DNA of 64,000 nucleotides from Barrientosiimonas humi (GCF_006716095.1 NZ_VFOK01000001.1:3007375-3071374); one strand, 5' to 3'. Positions 24,959-33,881 are shown, counted from the stretch's first letter. Numbers and translations are program-made. Notes: a model not told the origin generated them from the sequence alone.

Positions 24959-26956
24959 GTGAGCGAGCCGCAGCCGATCTACCTGCCCAGCCCGGACCGC
25001 GTCGAGCGGTCCCGGATGACCGCCTTCCGACGGCTGGTGGAGAGCCGGCACGGGGTGGCGCTCCCGACGTACGACGACCTCTGGCAGTGGTCGGTCGCGC
25101 ACCTGCCGGAGTTCTGGGCGGCGGTGTGGGACTTCTTCGGGATCGCGGGCGACTACGACCAGGTGCTCGCCGACGAGGCGATGCCGGGCGCCCGCTGGTT
25201 CACCGGAGCGCAGGTCAACTTCGGCGGCTGGATCCTCGACCAGGGCGACCCCGACGAGGTCGCGGTCGTGTCGGTCGACGAGTCCGGGGAAGCGCGGGAG
25301 TGGACCCGGGCGCAGCTGACCACCGAGGCGCTCGGGCTCGCAACGACGTTGCGCCGCAACGGGATCGGCGAGGGCGACGTGGTCGCGGGATACCTGCCCA
25401 ACGTCGGCGAAGCGATCGTCGCCTTCCTCGCGACGGCGACCGTGGGCGCGACCTGGACCAGCGTGGGGCAGGACTACGCCCCGGGTGCCGCCGTCGACCG
25501 CTTCGGCCAGCTCGAACCGGTCGCGCTGGTCTGCGCCGACGGCTACACCTGGAACGGCACCGCTCACGACCGGGTCGCGGCCAGCGAGGAGCTGCGGGCA
25601 GCGCTTCCCTTCGTGCGCCTCGGCGTCATGGTGCGGCGGAGCGGTCGTGACTCCTCGCCCGCGGGCGCCCCGACCGCCCCCGTCGCGGCCGCGGGCTGGA
25701 TGTCGTACGACGACGCGGTCGCCGGCCCCGACCCCGCCGTACGTCCGGTGCCGCTCGCGTTCGACGCTCCCCTCTGGGTGCTGTTCTCTTCAGGGACGAC
25801 CGGGCTGCCCAAGGGCCTCGTGCACGGCCACGGTGGCGTGCTGGTCGAGGCGCTGAAGACCGCCGGGCTGCACGAGGACCTGCAGCCGGGCGACCGCTAC
25901 TTCTGGTTCACCTCCCCGAGCTGGGTCATGTGGAACACCCAGCTGCACGCGCTGGCGGTCGGCGCGAGCGTGGTCTGCTACGACGGCTCACCGACCCACC
26001 CCAGCCCCGACCGGCTGTGGCAGATCGTGGCCGACCACGGCGTGACGCTGTTCGGGGTGAGCCCTGGATTCCTGCAGGCGTCGGAGGGCGCCGGGCTCGA
26101 CCCCGCGCGCGAGCACGACCTGTCGCGGCTGCGGGCGATGGGCTCGACGGGCGCGCCGCTGCCCGCCCACTCCTTCGCCTGGGTGCGCGACCACGTCGGT
26201 GACCTGCCGCTGTGGTCGCTGAGCGGCGGCACCGACGTGGCGAGCGCGTTCGTCTCCGGCGCGCCCCTCGTGCCGGTCTGGCCGGGCGAGATCTCCACCC
26301 GGTGCCTCGGCGTCGCGGTGGCCGCGTGGGACGACGAGGGCCGGCCGCTGGTCGGGGAGGTCGGTGAGCTCGTCGTCACCCGGCCGATGCCGAGCATGCC
26401 GCTGCGGCTGTGGGGCGATGACGACGGATCCCGTTATCAGGACTCGTATCTCGCGACCTACCCCGGCGTGTGGCGGCAGGGTGACTGGATCACGGTCACC
26501 GAGCGCGGGTCGGTCGTGATCCACGGTCGCTCCGACGCGACGCTCAACCGCAACGGCGTGCGCATGGGCAGCGCCGACATCTATGCCGCGGTCGAGCGCC
26601 ACCCCGCCGTGGTCGAGGCGCTCGTGGTCGGGTGCGAGCTCCCGGACGGCGGCTACTGGATGCCGCTGTTCGTGCACCTCGCCGACGGTCAGGAGCTCAC
26701 CGACGAGCTCGTGGCCGAGCTGCGCGAGGAGATCCGGCGCGCCGCGTCGCCGCGGCACGTGCCCGACGAGGTGATCGCGGTCGAGGGCGTCCCGCACACC
26801 CGCACGGGCAAGAAGCTGGAGGTGCCGGTGAAGCGGCTGCTGCAGGGGGCTGCGCTCGAGAAGGTGGCCCAGGCTCAGGCCGTCGACCGGCCCGAGCTGC
26901 TGCGGACGTACGTCGGCCTCGGGCGGGGCGCGCCGCCAACGGCTCAGGGGGAGTAG
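24959..26956 (+). CDS. Acetoacetyl-CoA synthetase (acetoacetate--CoA ligase)
   Basis: The 665-residue enzyme has the N-terminal acetyl-CoA-synthetase-like domain (VERSRMTAFRRLVESRHGVA, ARWFTGAQVNFGGWIL) and the ANL P-loop LFSSGTTGLPKGLVHGHGG. It also has WFTSPSWVMWNTQLHALAVG, the motif WRQGDWITVTERGSVVIHGR and the C-terminal lysine in HTRTGKKLEVPVK. Together these match acetoacetate--CoA ligase rather than acetyl-CoA synthetase. It activates acetoacetate with ATP for ketone-body or PHB-linked metabolism. GTG at 24959 begins 35 bp after the upstream membrane-protein gene. Family assignment is strong; physiological role is inferred. Confidence 0.9.
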   Translation: MSEPQPIYLPSPDRVERSRMTAFRRLVESRHGVALPTYDDLWQWSVAHLPEFWAAVWDFFGIAGDYDQVLADEAMPGARWFTGAQVNFGGWILDQGDPDEVAVVSVDESGEAREWTRAQLTTEALGLATTLRRNGIGEGDVVAGYLPNVGEAIVAFLATATVGATWTSVGQDYAPGAAVDRFGQLEPVALVCADGYTWNGTAHDRVAASEELRAALPFVRLGVMVRRSGRDSSPAGAPTAPVAAAGWMSYDDAVAGPDPAVRPVPLAFDAPLWVLFSSGTTGLPKGLVHGHGGVLVEALKTAGLHEDLQPGDRYFWFTSPSWVMWNTQLHALAVGASVVCYDGSPTHPSPDRLWQIVADHGVTLFGVSPGFLQASEGAGLDPAREHDLSRLRAMGSTGAPLPAHSFAWVRDHVGDLPLWSLSGGTDVASAFVSGAPLVPVWPGEISTRCLGVAVAAWDDEGRPLVGEVGELVVTRPMPSMPLRLWGDDDGSRYQDSYLATYPGVWRQGDWITVTERGSVVIHGRSDATLNRNGVRMGSADIYAAVERHPAVVEALVVGCELPDGGYWMPLFVHLADGQELTDELVAELREEIRRAASPRHVPDEVIAVEGVPHTRTGKKLEVPVKRLLQGAALEKVAQAQAVDRPELLRTYVGLGRGAPPTAQGE

Positions 26957-27029
26957 CGTTTTCCTGTTCCGCAACACGCCTTCCGCCTGACCGGCACCGC
27001 CGGCCGCGCGGCCGGAGCAGGAGGTCCCC

Positions 27030-28478
27030 ATGAGCGAGCACGGCCCGGCCCCGGAAGCCGAGTCCATCTACGACGAGTCAGACACCAGCACCGGCCGCAG
27101 CGCGGTGCGCATCGCGTCGGTCGCCGCCCTCGGCGGCTTCCTGTTCGGCTATGACAGCGCGGTCATCAACGGCGCGGTCTCGGCCATCGAGCGGGAGTAC
27201 CAGGTCGGGTCCGCCGAGCTCGGGTTCGCTGTCGCCTCAGCACTTCTCGGCGCCGCAGCCGGCGCGGTCTTCGCCGGGCGGCTCGCCGACCGGGTCGGCC
27301 GCCTGTCGGTGATGAAGCTCGCCGCCGTGCTCTTCTTCATCTCCGCGTTCGGCACCGGCTTCGCCAACAGCCTGATGATGGTCGTGATCTTCCGCATCGT
27401 CGGCGGCCTCGGCGTCGGAGCCGCCTCGGTCATCGCGCCGGCCTACATCGCCGAGATCGCGCCGGCCAAGATCCGTGGCCGCCTCGGCTCGCTGCAGCAG
27501 CTCGCGATCGTGTCCGGAATCTTCATGTCGCTGCTCATCGACTACCTGCTCGCGCGGGCCGCCGGCGGGTCGAGCGAGGAGCTGTGGCTCGGTCTCGAGG
27601 CCTGGCGCTGGATGTTCTTCGCGATGGCCATCCCGGCCGTGATCTACGGCGTGCTGTCGCTGACGATCCCCGAGTCGCCGCGCTACCTCGTCGCGACGCA
27701 CAAGGTGCCCGAGGCGCGCAAGGTGCTCACCACGCTGCTCGGGCAGAAGAACCTCGACATCAAGATCGACCAGATCCAGCGCAGCCTCTCCCGCGAGAAG
27801 AAGCCGTCGATGGCCGACATCAAGGGCCCGGCGATGGGTCTGATGCCGATCGTGTGGATCGGCATCGGGCTGTCGGTCTTCCAGCAGTTCGTCGGGATCA
27901 ACGTGATCTTCTACTACTCCAACGTGCTGTGGGAGGCCGTCGGGTTCAGCGAGGACGACTCGTTCAAGATCACCGTCATCACCTCGGTGGTCAACATCCT
28001 TACCACGCTCATCGCGATCGCCACCGTCGACCGCATCGGGCGCAAGCCGCTGCTGATCATCGGCTCGATCGGCATGACGATCTCGCTCGGTGTCATGGCC
28101 CTCGTGTTCGGCACCGCCTCGACCGTCACCAACGCCGCCGGCGAGGTCACCCCGGTGCTCGAGGGGGCGCAGGGGCCGATCGCGCTGGTCGCGGCCAACG
28201 TCTTCGTCATCGCGTTCGGCATGTCGTGGGGACCGATCGTGTGGGTGCTGCTCGGCGAGACCTTCCCCAACCGCATCCGCGCCGCCGCCCTGTCGCTGGC
28301 CGCGGGTGCCCAGTGGGTCGCGAACTGGCTGATCACCGTGTCGTTCCCGTCGCTCAAGGACGTCTCGCTCGGCCTGGCGTACGGCCTCTACTGCCTCTTC
28401 GCCCTGCTCTCGCTGATCTTCGTGAAGAAGTTCGTGCAGGAGACCAAGGGCAAGGAGCTGGAGGACATGACCGGCTGA
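27030..28478 (+). CDS. MFS sugar porter (sugar:proton symporter)
   Basis: The 482-residue protein has twelve predicted helices and the sugar-porter signatures: GFLFGYDSAVINGAV in helix 1, GRLADRVGRLSVMK between helices 2 and 3, IPESPRYLV after helix 6, QQFVGINVIFYYSN in helix 7, DRIGRKPLLIIG between helices 8 and 9, and a C-terminal VQETKGKELEDM. Members import hexoses, pentoses or inositol with protons. The ATG at 27030 has GGAGG seven bases upstream. No sugar-catabolic gene is adjacent, so the sugar is unknown. Confidence 0.93.
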   Translation: MSEHGPAPEAESIYDESDTSTGRSAVRIASVAALGGFLFGYDSAVINGAVSAIEREYQVGSAELGFAVASALLGAAAGAVFAGRLADRVGRLSVMKLAAVLFFISAFGTGFANSLMMVVIFRIVGGLGVGAASVIAPAYIAEIAPAKIRGRLGSLQQLAIVSGIFMSLLIDYLLARAAGGSSEELWLGLEAWRWMFFAMAIPAVIYGVLSLTIPESPRYLVATHKVPEARKVLTTLLGQKNLDIKIDQIQRSLSREKKPSMADIKGPAMGLMPIVWIGIGLSVFQQFVGINVIFYYSNVLWEAVGFSEDDSFKITVITSVVNILTTLIAIATVDRIGRKPLLIIGSIGMTISLGVMALVFGTASTVTNAAGEVTPVLEGAQGPIALVAANVFVIAFGMSWGPIVWVLLGETFPNRIRAAALSLAAGAQWVANWLITVSFPSLKDVSLGLAYGLYCLFALLSLIFVKKFVQETKGKELEDMTG

Positions 28479-28530
28479 GCGTGCGTGCGGCAGGCTTGGT
28501 GGGCGTACGCCATCGACCAGGAGGTCGCGC

Positions 28531-29475
28531 ATGCCCCGCGCCGCCAACCCGACCGCGCGAGCCCTGCTGGCCCTCGAGGCGATCCAGAACACCCCCGGCA
28601 TCACCGCCCAGCAGCTGGGCGAGCGGCTCGGCGTGACCGAGCGGGCGGCCCGCCGCTACGTCGGCACGCTGCGCGAGGCCGACCTGCCGATCGAGTCGAC
28701 GACCGGGCCGTACGGCGGGTATCGCGTCGGCCGCGGCCTGCGCCTCGCCCCGCTCATGCTCTCCCCCGCCGAGTCGCTCGGGCTGGTGATGGCGGCGCTG
28801 GAGGGGCACCGCGCGGCGGCCGAGCCGTCCGACCCGGTCGGCGCGGCGATCGCCAAGCTGGTGCGGGTGCTGCCGCGCGAGCTGGCCGAGCCGGTGCGCA
28901 GCACGTGGGAGCGCACGGCGGCGCCGAGCATCCGGCCGCAGCTCGACCCCGACCTCACGTCGCGGCTGGTGCTGGCGTGCGCGGCGGGGCGCCGGCTGCG
29001 GCTGGACTACCGCATCGGCGAGAAGACCCGCGAGATGGAGGTCGACCCGTGGGCGGTCGTGCTGCGGCACAGCCGGTGGTACCTGCTGTGCTGGTCGCAC
29101 ACCGCCGGAGCGCAGCGAGTGCTACGGGCCGACCGCATCGACGAGATCCACGCGCTGCCAACGGTTTTCGACCCGCCCGACGACCTGGACGCCCTCACCG
29201 CGCTGGAGGACCACCTGGCCCAGGGCTGGGAGCACGAGGTCGAGGTGATCATCGACGCGCCGGTCGAGCAGGCGCGCTACTGGGTGCGGCGCAGCCTGGG
29301 AAGCCTTGAGCCCGTGGGGGACTCGCAGTCGCGCCTGCGGGCGACGACGAACACGCCCGACTGGTTCGCCCGCCAGCTGGCGACCATCGAGGTGCCGTGG
29401 CGGGTGGTCGGGTCGGAGCCGCTGCGTCAGGCCGTGCGCGAGCTCGGCCGGCAGCTGGGCGAGTCGGCGGGGTGA
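28531..29475 (+). CDS. Helix-turn-helix regulator with WYL domain
   Basis: The 314-residue protein has an N-terminal winged helix (ITAQQLGERLGVTERAARRY, VGTLREADLPIE) and a middle WYL ligand-binding domain (RRLRLDYRIGEKTREMEVDP, WAVVLRHSRWYLLCW) followed by the WCX C-terminal extension. YafY-type regulators respond to nucleotide or metabolite ligands and are often repressors of DNA-damage or defence genes. The ATG at 28531 follows a GGAGG site. It is transcribed after the sugar porter with a 52-bp gap, but a functional link is not evident. Confidence 0.9.
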   Translation: MPRAANPTARALLALEAIQNTPGITAQQLGERLGVTERAARRYVGTLREADLPIESTTGPYGGYRVGRGLRLAPLMLSPAESLGLVMAALEGHRAAAEPSDPVGAAIAKLVRVLPRELAEPVRSTWERTAAPSIRPQLDPDLTSRLVLACAAGRRLRLDYRIGEKTREMEVDPWAVVLRHSRWYLLCWSHTAGAQRVLRADRIDEIHALPTVFDPPDDLDALTALEDHLAQGWEHEVEVIIDAPVEQARYWVRRSLGSLEPVGDSQSRLRATTNTPDWFARQLATIEVPWRVVGSEPLRQAVRELGRQLGESAG

Positions 29476-29503
29476 GCCGGCGAGGGCGTACGGCCCCCGG
29501 TGG

Positions 29504-30157
29504 TCACTCCACCAGGCTCTGGACGGCCTCGGCCACCGGCACGTCGCCGGCGTTGAACTCGAACGTGACGTTCTTGACCTCGGGGTTGTCGACGACCGCC
29601 GCGATCACGGCGGCGACGTCGGCGCGCGGCACCCCGGTGCCCTCGGTGTCGCCGACGCTGACCGTGCCGGTGCCCGGCTCGTCGAGCAGGCGGCTGGGAC
29701 CCAGCACCACCGCGTCGACGTCGGCGGCGCGCAAATAGGCATCGGCCGCGGCCTTCGCCTCGGCATAGGTGAAGAAGCCCTCGTCCTCCGGAACTCCGTG
29801 GTCGGGGCCGGCGCCGAAGTAGGACACCATCACGTAGCGCGGCACCTGGGCCACCTGGGAGGCGCCGATCGACCGGATCGCGGCGTCCCGGTCGACCGCC
29901 TCGGTGCGCTCGGGGTCGCCGCCGCCGGCCCCCGCCGACCAGATCACGACGTCGTGCCCCTCGACGAGATCCTGCATGTCCTCGGGCTCGAGCTGCTCCA
30001 CGTCGGCGACGATCGGGTTGGCCCCGGTCGCGGCCACCTCGTCGCGGTGGTCGGGGTTGCGGATCACCGCGTCGACGGTGTGCCCGGCGTTGACGAGGAG
30101 CGGCTCGGCGAGGAGGGCGATCTTGCCGTGCCCGCCGAAGATGAGGATCGAAGCCAT
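29504..30157 (-). CDS. NAD(P)-binding NmrA/SDR-like epimerase-family protein
   Basis: This 217-residue protein begins with a GxxGxxG-like nucleotide-binding motif (SILIFGGHGKIALLAEPLL) and contains the SDR-type strands (ADVEQLEPEDMQDLVEGHDV, VIWSAGAG) and a YAEAK motif in GFFTYAEAKAAADAYL. It is of the size of short atypical SDR (NAD(P)H-binding) proteins used as redox sensors or isomerases. The ATG at 30157 is the natural start. It ends convergently 28 bp from the WYL regulator gene. Confidence 0.85.
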   Translation of the reverse strand: MASILIFGGHGKIALLAEPLLVNAGHTVDAVIRNPDHRDEVAATGANPIVADVEQLEPEDMQDLVEGHDVVIWSAGAGGGDPERTEAVDRDAAIRSIGASQVAQVPRYVMVSYFGAGPDHGVPEDEGFFTYAEAKAAADAYLRAADVDAVVLGPSRLLDEPGTGTVSVGDTEGTGVPRADVAAVIAAVVDNPEVKNVTFEFNAGDVPVAEAVQSLVE

Positions 30158-30222
30158 GCCCAAACCGTATGTCGCCGCCCCTTCGCGCACGACCACCCGT
30201 GGGGAGATGCGCGGGCCGGGGG

Positions 30223-31320
30223 CTACCCGCTCGGGGTGAGCTCGCGCCCGACCAGGGCGGACAGGCGGGCGACCTCGGCGTCGTACGCCTTCGCCACCGT
30301 CGCGCTCGGCTCGTCCAGCCAGGCGGTGTGCAGCGTGTCGTCGCCGACCCGCCAGGTGCCACTCACCACGCCGTCGACCACGATCGGCGCGACCCCGCGC
30401 GTCATGTCCTGCCGCGTGGCCGGCGGCACGACCCAGGTGTGCTTGGTGCCGGGGCCGAAGACCCAGGCATCCTTGCCGGGGAGCAGGACGACCCGCCCGG
30501 CCGGCTCCGTCTCGAGCAGCTGGTCGACGAGATCGCCCGCGTGCCAGACCTTTTCGCCGTCGACGTCGACCTCGACCAGCCGGTCGGTGACGTCGTCGAG
30601 CCACCGCTCCACGCGCGACCGACCCGCGCTCAGCCCGTCGCCGAGCCAGTGGTGCACGTCGGCCCTGGTCGCCGGGCCGTAGGCCGCGAAGTAGTCCAGC
30701 ACCGCGGCGCGCCCGGCCTCGGCGAGGTCGGGCAGACCGCGCCAGCCGCGGGTGGCCTCGGGGCTCTGCAGCAGCATCGGGCCGTCGAGGCCGGGCCCGA
30801 GCACGATGTCGCCCTGCCAGGAGAACGGCTTGAGCAGGGTGATGTTGGGCTCGGCGAACTGCGGTGCCAGATGGGCGAACCGGCGCGAGCGCGCGAGCGC
30901 GTCGGCGACGGCCTGCGGCGGCACCGGTCCGTCGGCGACCACGCCGCGCACGATCTCGCGCAGGTCCGGCCAGTCGTCGGGCTGCAGGTCGTAGAACTCG
31001 ACCCAGCTCTTGCGCGCCCACTGCCGCCCGGCGGCCCGGATCACCAGGAAGCGGCCGGCGGTCGCCGGCTCCATCAGGCTGACCGCACCCCGGGCCCAGG
31101 TGCGCAGCAGTCGGCCCTCGCCCAGCGCCCGCTGCACCTCACCGGGCGGGCCGGGCGAGGCCAGCCGGCGGCGTACGGCCAGGTCGGGGTCGCTCCCGAA
31201 GATCGCCAGCATGCCGAGGGTGCGCACCACCTCGTCGGGGTCGGCCGCGCCGTCGAGCAGGTGCTGGCGGCGCAGGCGCCAGGCGAGGGCCTGGGCTCGG
31301 GTGACCTTCGGGCGGGGCAT
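30223..31320 (-). CDS. Winged-helix DNA-binding domain protein (HTH_42 family)
   Basis: This 365-residue protein begins at the ATG at 31320 (MPRPKVTRAQALAWRLRRQH) and shows features of the winged-helix domain-containing family related to the DNA glycosylase AlkZ. These are SWVEFYDLQPDDWPDLREIV, IVLGPGLDGPML, then DYFAAYGPATRADVHHWLG and LLPGKDAWVFGPGTKHTWVV near the end. AlkZ-type enzymes use a QxQ catalytic motif that I do not find here, so this may be a non-catalytic or different-function relative. Gene is 65 bp upstream of the SDR-like gene in the same direction. Confidence 0.78.
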   Translation of the reverse strand: MPRPKVTRAQALAWRLRRQHLLDGAADPDEVVRTLGMLAIFGSDPDLAVRRRLASPGPPGEVQRALGEGRLLRTWARGAVSLMEPATAGRFLVIRAAGRQWARKSWVEFYDLQPDDWPDLREIVRGVVADGPVPPQAVADALARSRRFAHLAPQFAEPNITLLKPFSWQGDIVLGPGLDGPMLLQSPEATRGWRGLPDLAEAGRAAVLDYFAAYGPATRADVHHWLGDGLSAGRSRVERWLDDVTDRLVEVDVDGEKVWHAGDLVDQLLETEPAGRVVLLPGKDAWVFGPGTKHTWVVPPATRQDMTRGVAPIVVDGVVSGTWRVGDDTLHTAWLDEPSATVAKAYDAEVARLSALVGRELTPSG

Positions 31321-31352
31321 GAGGTCATCATGGCCGGGATCGGGGCGCGTGG

Positions 31353-31394
31353 GTCTCGATACGCCGCTCGGCACCTCGCGGCTGCTCGACCAGC
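31353..31394 (+). repeat. REP-like element, copy with GCCGC/GCGGC stem
   Basis: GTCTCGATAC, stem GCCGC, loop TCGGCACCTC, stem GCGGC, then TGCTCGACCAGC. It lies in the gap between the divergent winged-helix gene (31320) and monooxygenase gene (31440). The stem differs from other copies on both sides in a compensating manner. Confidence 0.85.
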
Positions 31395-31439
31395 GTGGGG
31401 GTGGGGAATAGCGGGCGGGCGGGCGCTGCTGCACCTGAC

Positions 31440-32456
31440 GTGCCTAGTTCGTCCCGTGTGCCGCTGTCCGTGCTCGACCTCGTGCCGGTGGCGTCCGGCA
31501 CCGGGGCGCGCGAGGCGATCGACCAGTCGCTGGAGCTGGCCCGCCTCGCCGATTCCCTTGGATACCAACGGTATTGGTACGCCGAGCACCACAACTCCGT
31601 GGCGTTCGCCTCGTCCGCGACGTCGCTGCTGATCGGCCGCGCCGCCGAGCACACCGAGCGCATCCGGCTCGGCTCCGGTGGCGTCATGCTGCCGAACCAC
31701 AGCCCGCTCATGGTCGCGGAGTACTACGGGACGCTGGCGGAGATGTACGGCGACCGGATCGACCTGGGGCTGGGTCGCGCGCCGGGCACCGACCCGATCA
31801 CCGCAGCGGCGCTGCGGCGCGGCGCGGCGACGACCGACACGTTCGTGCAGGACGTCGTCGACCTGCACCGCTATCTCGCGCCGCGCGACGAGGAGCAGCT
31901 GCGTCAGCAGGTGCGCGCGCTGCCCGGCCAGGGCACGCAGGTGCCGCTGTGGATGCTCGGCTCGAGCCTGGACGGCGCCGCGGTCGCGGCCTACCTCGGC
32001 CTGCCGTACGCGTTCGCCTCGCACTTCGCCCCGCAGCTGCGGCACCAGGCGCTGGCGCTCTACCGCGAGCGCTTCTCCACCGAGTTCGAGACCGCTCAGC
32101 TGCCGCAGGCGTACAGCATGGCCGGGGTGAACGTGCTGGTCGCGCCGACCGACGAGGAGGCGGCGTTCCTGTTCACCACCGCCCAGCAGATGGCCGCCGG
32201 CATCCGCACCGGGCAGCGGGTCAAGCTGCAGCCGCCGGTGGACGACCTCGACGCCGCGATCGGGCCGGAGGTCGCGCGCTTCGTCGACGGGTTCCAGGCG
32301 GTGCGCGCCGTCGGGTCGCCCGAGACGGTGGTGCGCCAGCTCGAGGCGATCGTCGCCGACCTGGAGGTCGACGAGCTGATCGTGACGACGTACGCCTTCG
32401 ACCCGGCCCACCGGCTGCGCAGCTTCGAGCTGCTGGCCCAGGCCTGGCAGGCGTAA
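31440..32456 (+). CDS. Luciferase-like (LLM class) flavin-dependent oxidoreductase
   Basis: The 338-residue protein is a bacterial-luciferase-type TIM barrel: VPLSVLDLVPVASG at the start, YQRYWYAEHHNSVAFASSAT, RIRLGSGGVMLPNHSPLMVA and YGDRIDLGLGRAPGTDPIT are the hallmark stretches of the MsnO8/YhbW-like subgroup. Enzymes use reduced FMN and oxygen to oxidise small molecules; substrate unknown. The GTG at 31440 starts the conserved N-terminal strand a few residues later. No flavin reductase gene is adjacent. Downstream lies the ArsR operator region. Confidence 0.9.
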   Translation: MPSSSRVPLSVLDLVPVASGTGAREAIDQSLELARLADSLGYQRYWYAEHHNSVAFASSATSLLIGRAAEHTERIRLGSGGVMLPNHSPLMVAEYYGTLAEMYGDRIDLGLGRAPGTDPITAAALRRGAATTDTFVQDVVDLHRYLAPRDEEQLRQQVRALPGQGTQVPLWMLGSSLDGAAVAAYLGLPYAFASHFAPQLRHQALALYRERFSTEFETAQLPQAYSMAGVNVLVAPTDEEAAFLFTTAQQMAAGIRTGQRVKLQPPVDDLDAAIGPEVARFVDGFQAVRAVGSPETVVRQLEAIVADLEVDELIVTTYAFDPAHRLRSFELLAQAWQA

Positions 32457-32462
32457 CCACTC

Positions 32463-32518
32463 GGTGCAACCTGGGGGTTGCAAGTGGGTGCTCGCGTGTG
32501 CAACCGTAGAGTTGCACA
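32463..32518. promoter_or_regulatory. Tandem palindromic operators for the ArsR-type regulator
   Basis: Two sites with the same architecture occur 34 bp apart. Site 2 (32497-32518) is perfect: TGTGCAAC, six bases, GTTGCACA. Site 1 (32463-32484) is GGTGCAAC, six bases, GTTGCAAG, with 6 of 8 positions paired. They end 19 bp before the SRPBCC ATG. The last gene of the unit is an ArsR-family repressor, whose dimers bind such dyads, so autoregulation is very likely. Confidence 0.8.
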
Positions 32519-32537
32519 TATCGGACGAGGAGATCCC

Positions 32538-32975
32538 ATGAGCACCAGCACCGTTCAGGACAGCATCCGCCGGCAGATCACGATCGACGCGCCCGTCGAC
32601 CTGGTGTGGCGTCTCGTCTCCACCCCCGGGTGGTGGATCAACGACGGCGAGGTCTTCGAGCACGACACGACCGTCGAAGGCGACACCACGACCCTGCACT
32701 GGAAGGGCGCGGACTACCCCATCCGCACGCTCGCCACCGACGAGCCGAGAAGCGTTGCCTTCCAATGGGGTTCGGGCCGCAGCGACGAGACCGACGCCCC
32801 GCGCACACGCATCGACTTCACCCTCGAGCAGACCGGCGACGGCGTGCTCGTCACGGTCGTGGAGTCCGGGTTCGCGGCGTACGCCGACGCGGCCGAGGCG
32901 ACGAGGACGTACGGCGAGAACGTGGCCGGCTGGGAGCAGGAGCTGGCCGCCGCGAAGACCGCGCTGGAGCGATGA
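32538..32975 (+). CDS. SRPBCC (AHSA1/START-like) domain protein
   Basis: The 145-residue protein fits the AHSA1 type of the SRPBCC fold: an early strand RQITIDAPVDLVWRLVSTP, GWWINDGE, the strand pair RTRIDFTLEQTGDGVLVTVV and a long C-terminal helix (NVAGWEQELAAAKTALE). These proteins bind hydrophobic ligands in a deep pocket and in this gene arrangement are usually controlled by the neighbouring ArsR repressor. ATG at 32538 follows a GACGAGGAG site. The stop overlaps the ArsR start by ATGA. Confidence 0.88.
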   Translation: MSTSTVQDSIRRQITIDAPVDLVWRLVSTPGWWINDGEVFEHDTTVEGDTTTLHWKGADYPIRTLATDEPRSVAFQWGSGRSDETDAPRTRIDFTLEQTGDGVLVTVVESGFAAYADAAEATRTYGENVAGWEQELAAAKTALER

Positions 32976-33295
32976 GCCGGCTCGACCCCGACACGTTCGC
33001 GGCGCTGGCCGACCCCAACCGGCAGACGATCCTCGAGCTGCTGGCGGAGGCCGACGGGCGCACCGCCGGCGACATCGCCGAGGGCGTCGGCATCTCGCGG
33101 CAGGGCGTGCTGAAGCACCTGCGGGTGCTCACCGGCGCCGGCCTGGTCGGGTCACGGCGCTCGGGGCGCGAGGTGCGGTTCACCGTGCGCCCCGAGCGGC
33201 TGCGCGCCACCGCGCGCGACCTCGACGCTGTGGCAGCCCAGTGGGACCGCGCGCTGCTGGCCCTCAAGCGCGCGGCGGAGTCGGCGCGCGACTGA
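32972..33295 (+). CDS. ArsR-family transcriptional repressor
   Basis: The 107-residue winged-helix protein begins MSRLDPDTFAALADPNRQTI and has the recognition helix region AEGVGISRQGVLKHLRVLTG, followed by the wing (LVGSRRSGREVRFTV). No cysteine metal-binding motif is present, so it is not a metal sensor; it belongs to the metal-independent subgroup paired with SRPBCC proteins. It probably binds the tandem TGTGCAAC dyads upstream of the operon. Translation is coupled to the SRPBCC gene. Confidence 0.9.
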   Translation: MSRLDPDTFAALADPNRQTILELLAEADGRTAGDIAEGVGISRQGVLKHLRVLTGAGLVGSRRSGREVRFTVRPERLRATARDLDAVAAQWDRALLALKRAAESARD

Positions 33296-33339
33296 GTGTG
33301 TCGCGTCACTCGCGATCACGCACGCTCCTGCAGCAGTCG

Positions 33340-33615
33340 TCAACGCTGCCGATAGGCATGCGCACGGTGCTCGATGCGACCGATCAGAAGCACCCGCTGG
33401 TCTTCGTGGATCTCGAAGATCACCCGATAGTCGCCCCGACGAGCAACGTGCCAACCCTCCAGCTCGAACCGCAAGGGCTCTGACAGTCGACGAGGGTTGC
33501 TGGGGAGGGTGCGCGTCACGAACTCCACGATCGCGGACGAGACCTTCTCGGGCAGCTGGCCCAGCGACCGGATCGCCCCGGGAGCGAGCTCGACACGCCA
33601 GCCCGATTCGGTCAC
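33340..33615 (-). CDS. RelE/ParE-type toxin
   Basis: This 91-residue basic protein has the RelE fold pattern: an initial strand WRVELAPGAIRSLGQLPEKV with a helix, PLRFELEGWHVARRGDYRVI, and the closing strand FEIHEDQRVLLIGRIEHRAH AYRQR region that carries the basic and aromatic residues used for mRNA cleavage. The RGDYRVI motif is typical of RelE/ParE superfamily toxins. Its GTG start overlaps the antitoxin stop (GTGA), so synthesis follows that of the antitoxin. RelE-like ribonuclease activity is more likely than gyrase inhibition, but this cannot be decided from sequence. Confidence 0.87.
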   Translation of the reverse strand: MTESGWRVELAPGAIRSLGQLPEKVSSAIVEFVTRTLPSNPRRLSEPLRFELEGWHVARRGDYRVIFEIHEDQRVLLIGRIEHRAHAYRQR

Positions 33616-33881
33616 GCCAACCCGTATCGCTGACGCAGCTCGTCCCCACTCACCGATTCGCCCGACGCGAAGTCGACGCGAGTCTGGTTGAGCTCGTCGA
33701 CCGCGCCGGGCGTGGACAGCACCCGGAGCGTCTCGTGCAACGACTCCAGGTCGTCGGCCGACATCAGCACCGCAGCCGGGTGCCCGTGCTTGGTGATGCG
33801 GATGATCTCGTGAGTGCTCGCCGCCTCGTCGACCAGAGACGACAACTTGTCTTTCGCCTCACTCAGCGCCACAGACCTCAT
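33612..33881 (-). CDS. Phd/YefM-family antitoxin
   Basis: The 89-residue protein starts MRSVALSEAKDKLSSLVDEA and contains TKHGHPAAVLMSADDLESL, the hallmark of Phd/YefM antitoxins: an N-terminal DNA-binding part and an acidic, disordered C-terminal part that wraps the toxin. It is first in the pair and overlaps the toxin gene by four bases. Upstream on the minus strand is an A/T-rich stretch with two direct GAGGCTA copies and a TATTCT seven bases before the ATG, suggesting a leaderless, autoregulated transcript. Confidence 0.88.
   Translation of the reverse strand: MRSVALSEAKDKLSSLVDEAASTHEIIRITKHGHPAAVLMSADDLESLHETLRVLSTPGAVDELNQTRVDFASGESVSGDELRQRYGLA

Noticed and set aside
31074-32765. A 563-codon minus-strand frame across the luciferase-like gene and the ArsR operator.
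   Set aside because: It spans three recognised features on the other strand and shows no domain of its own.
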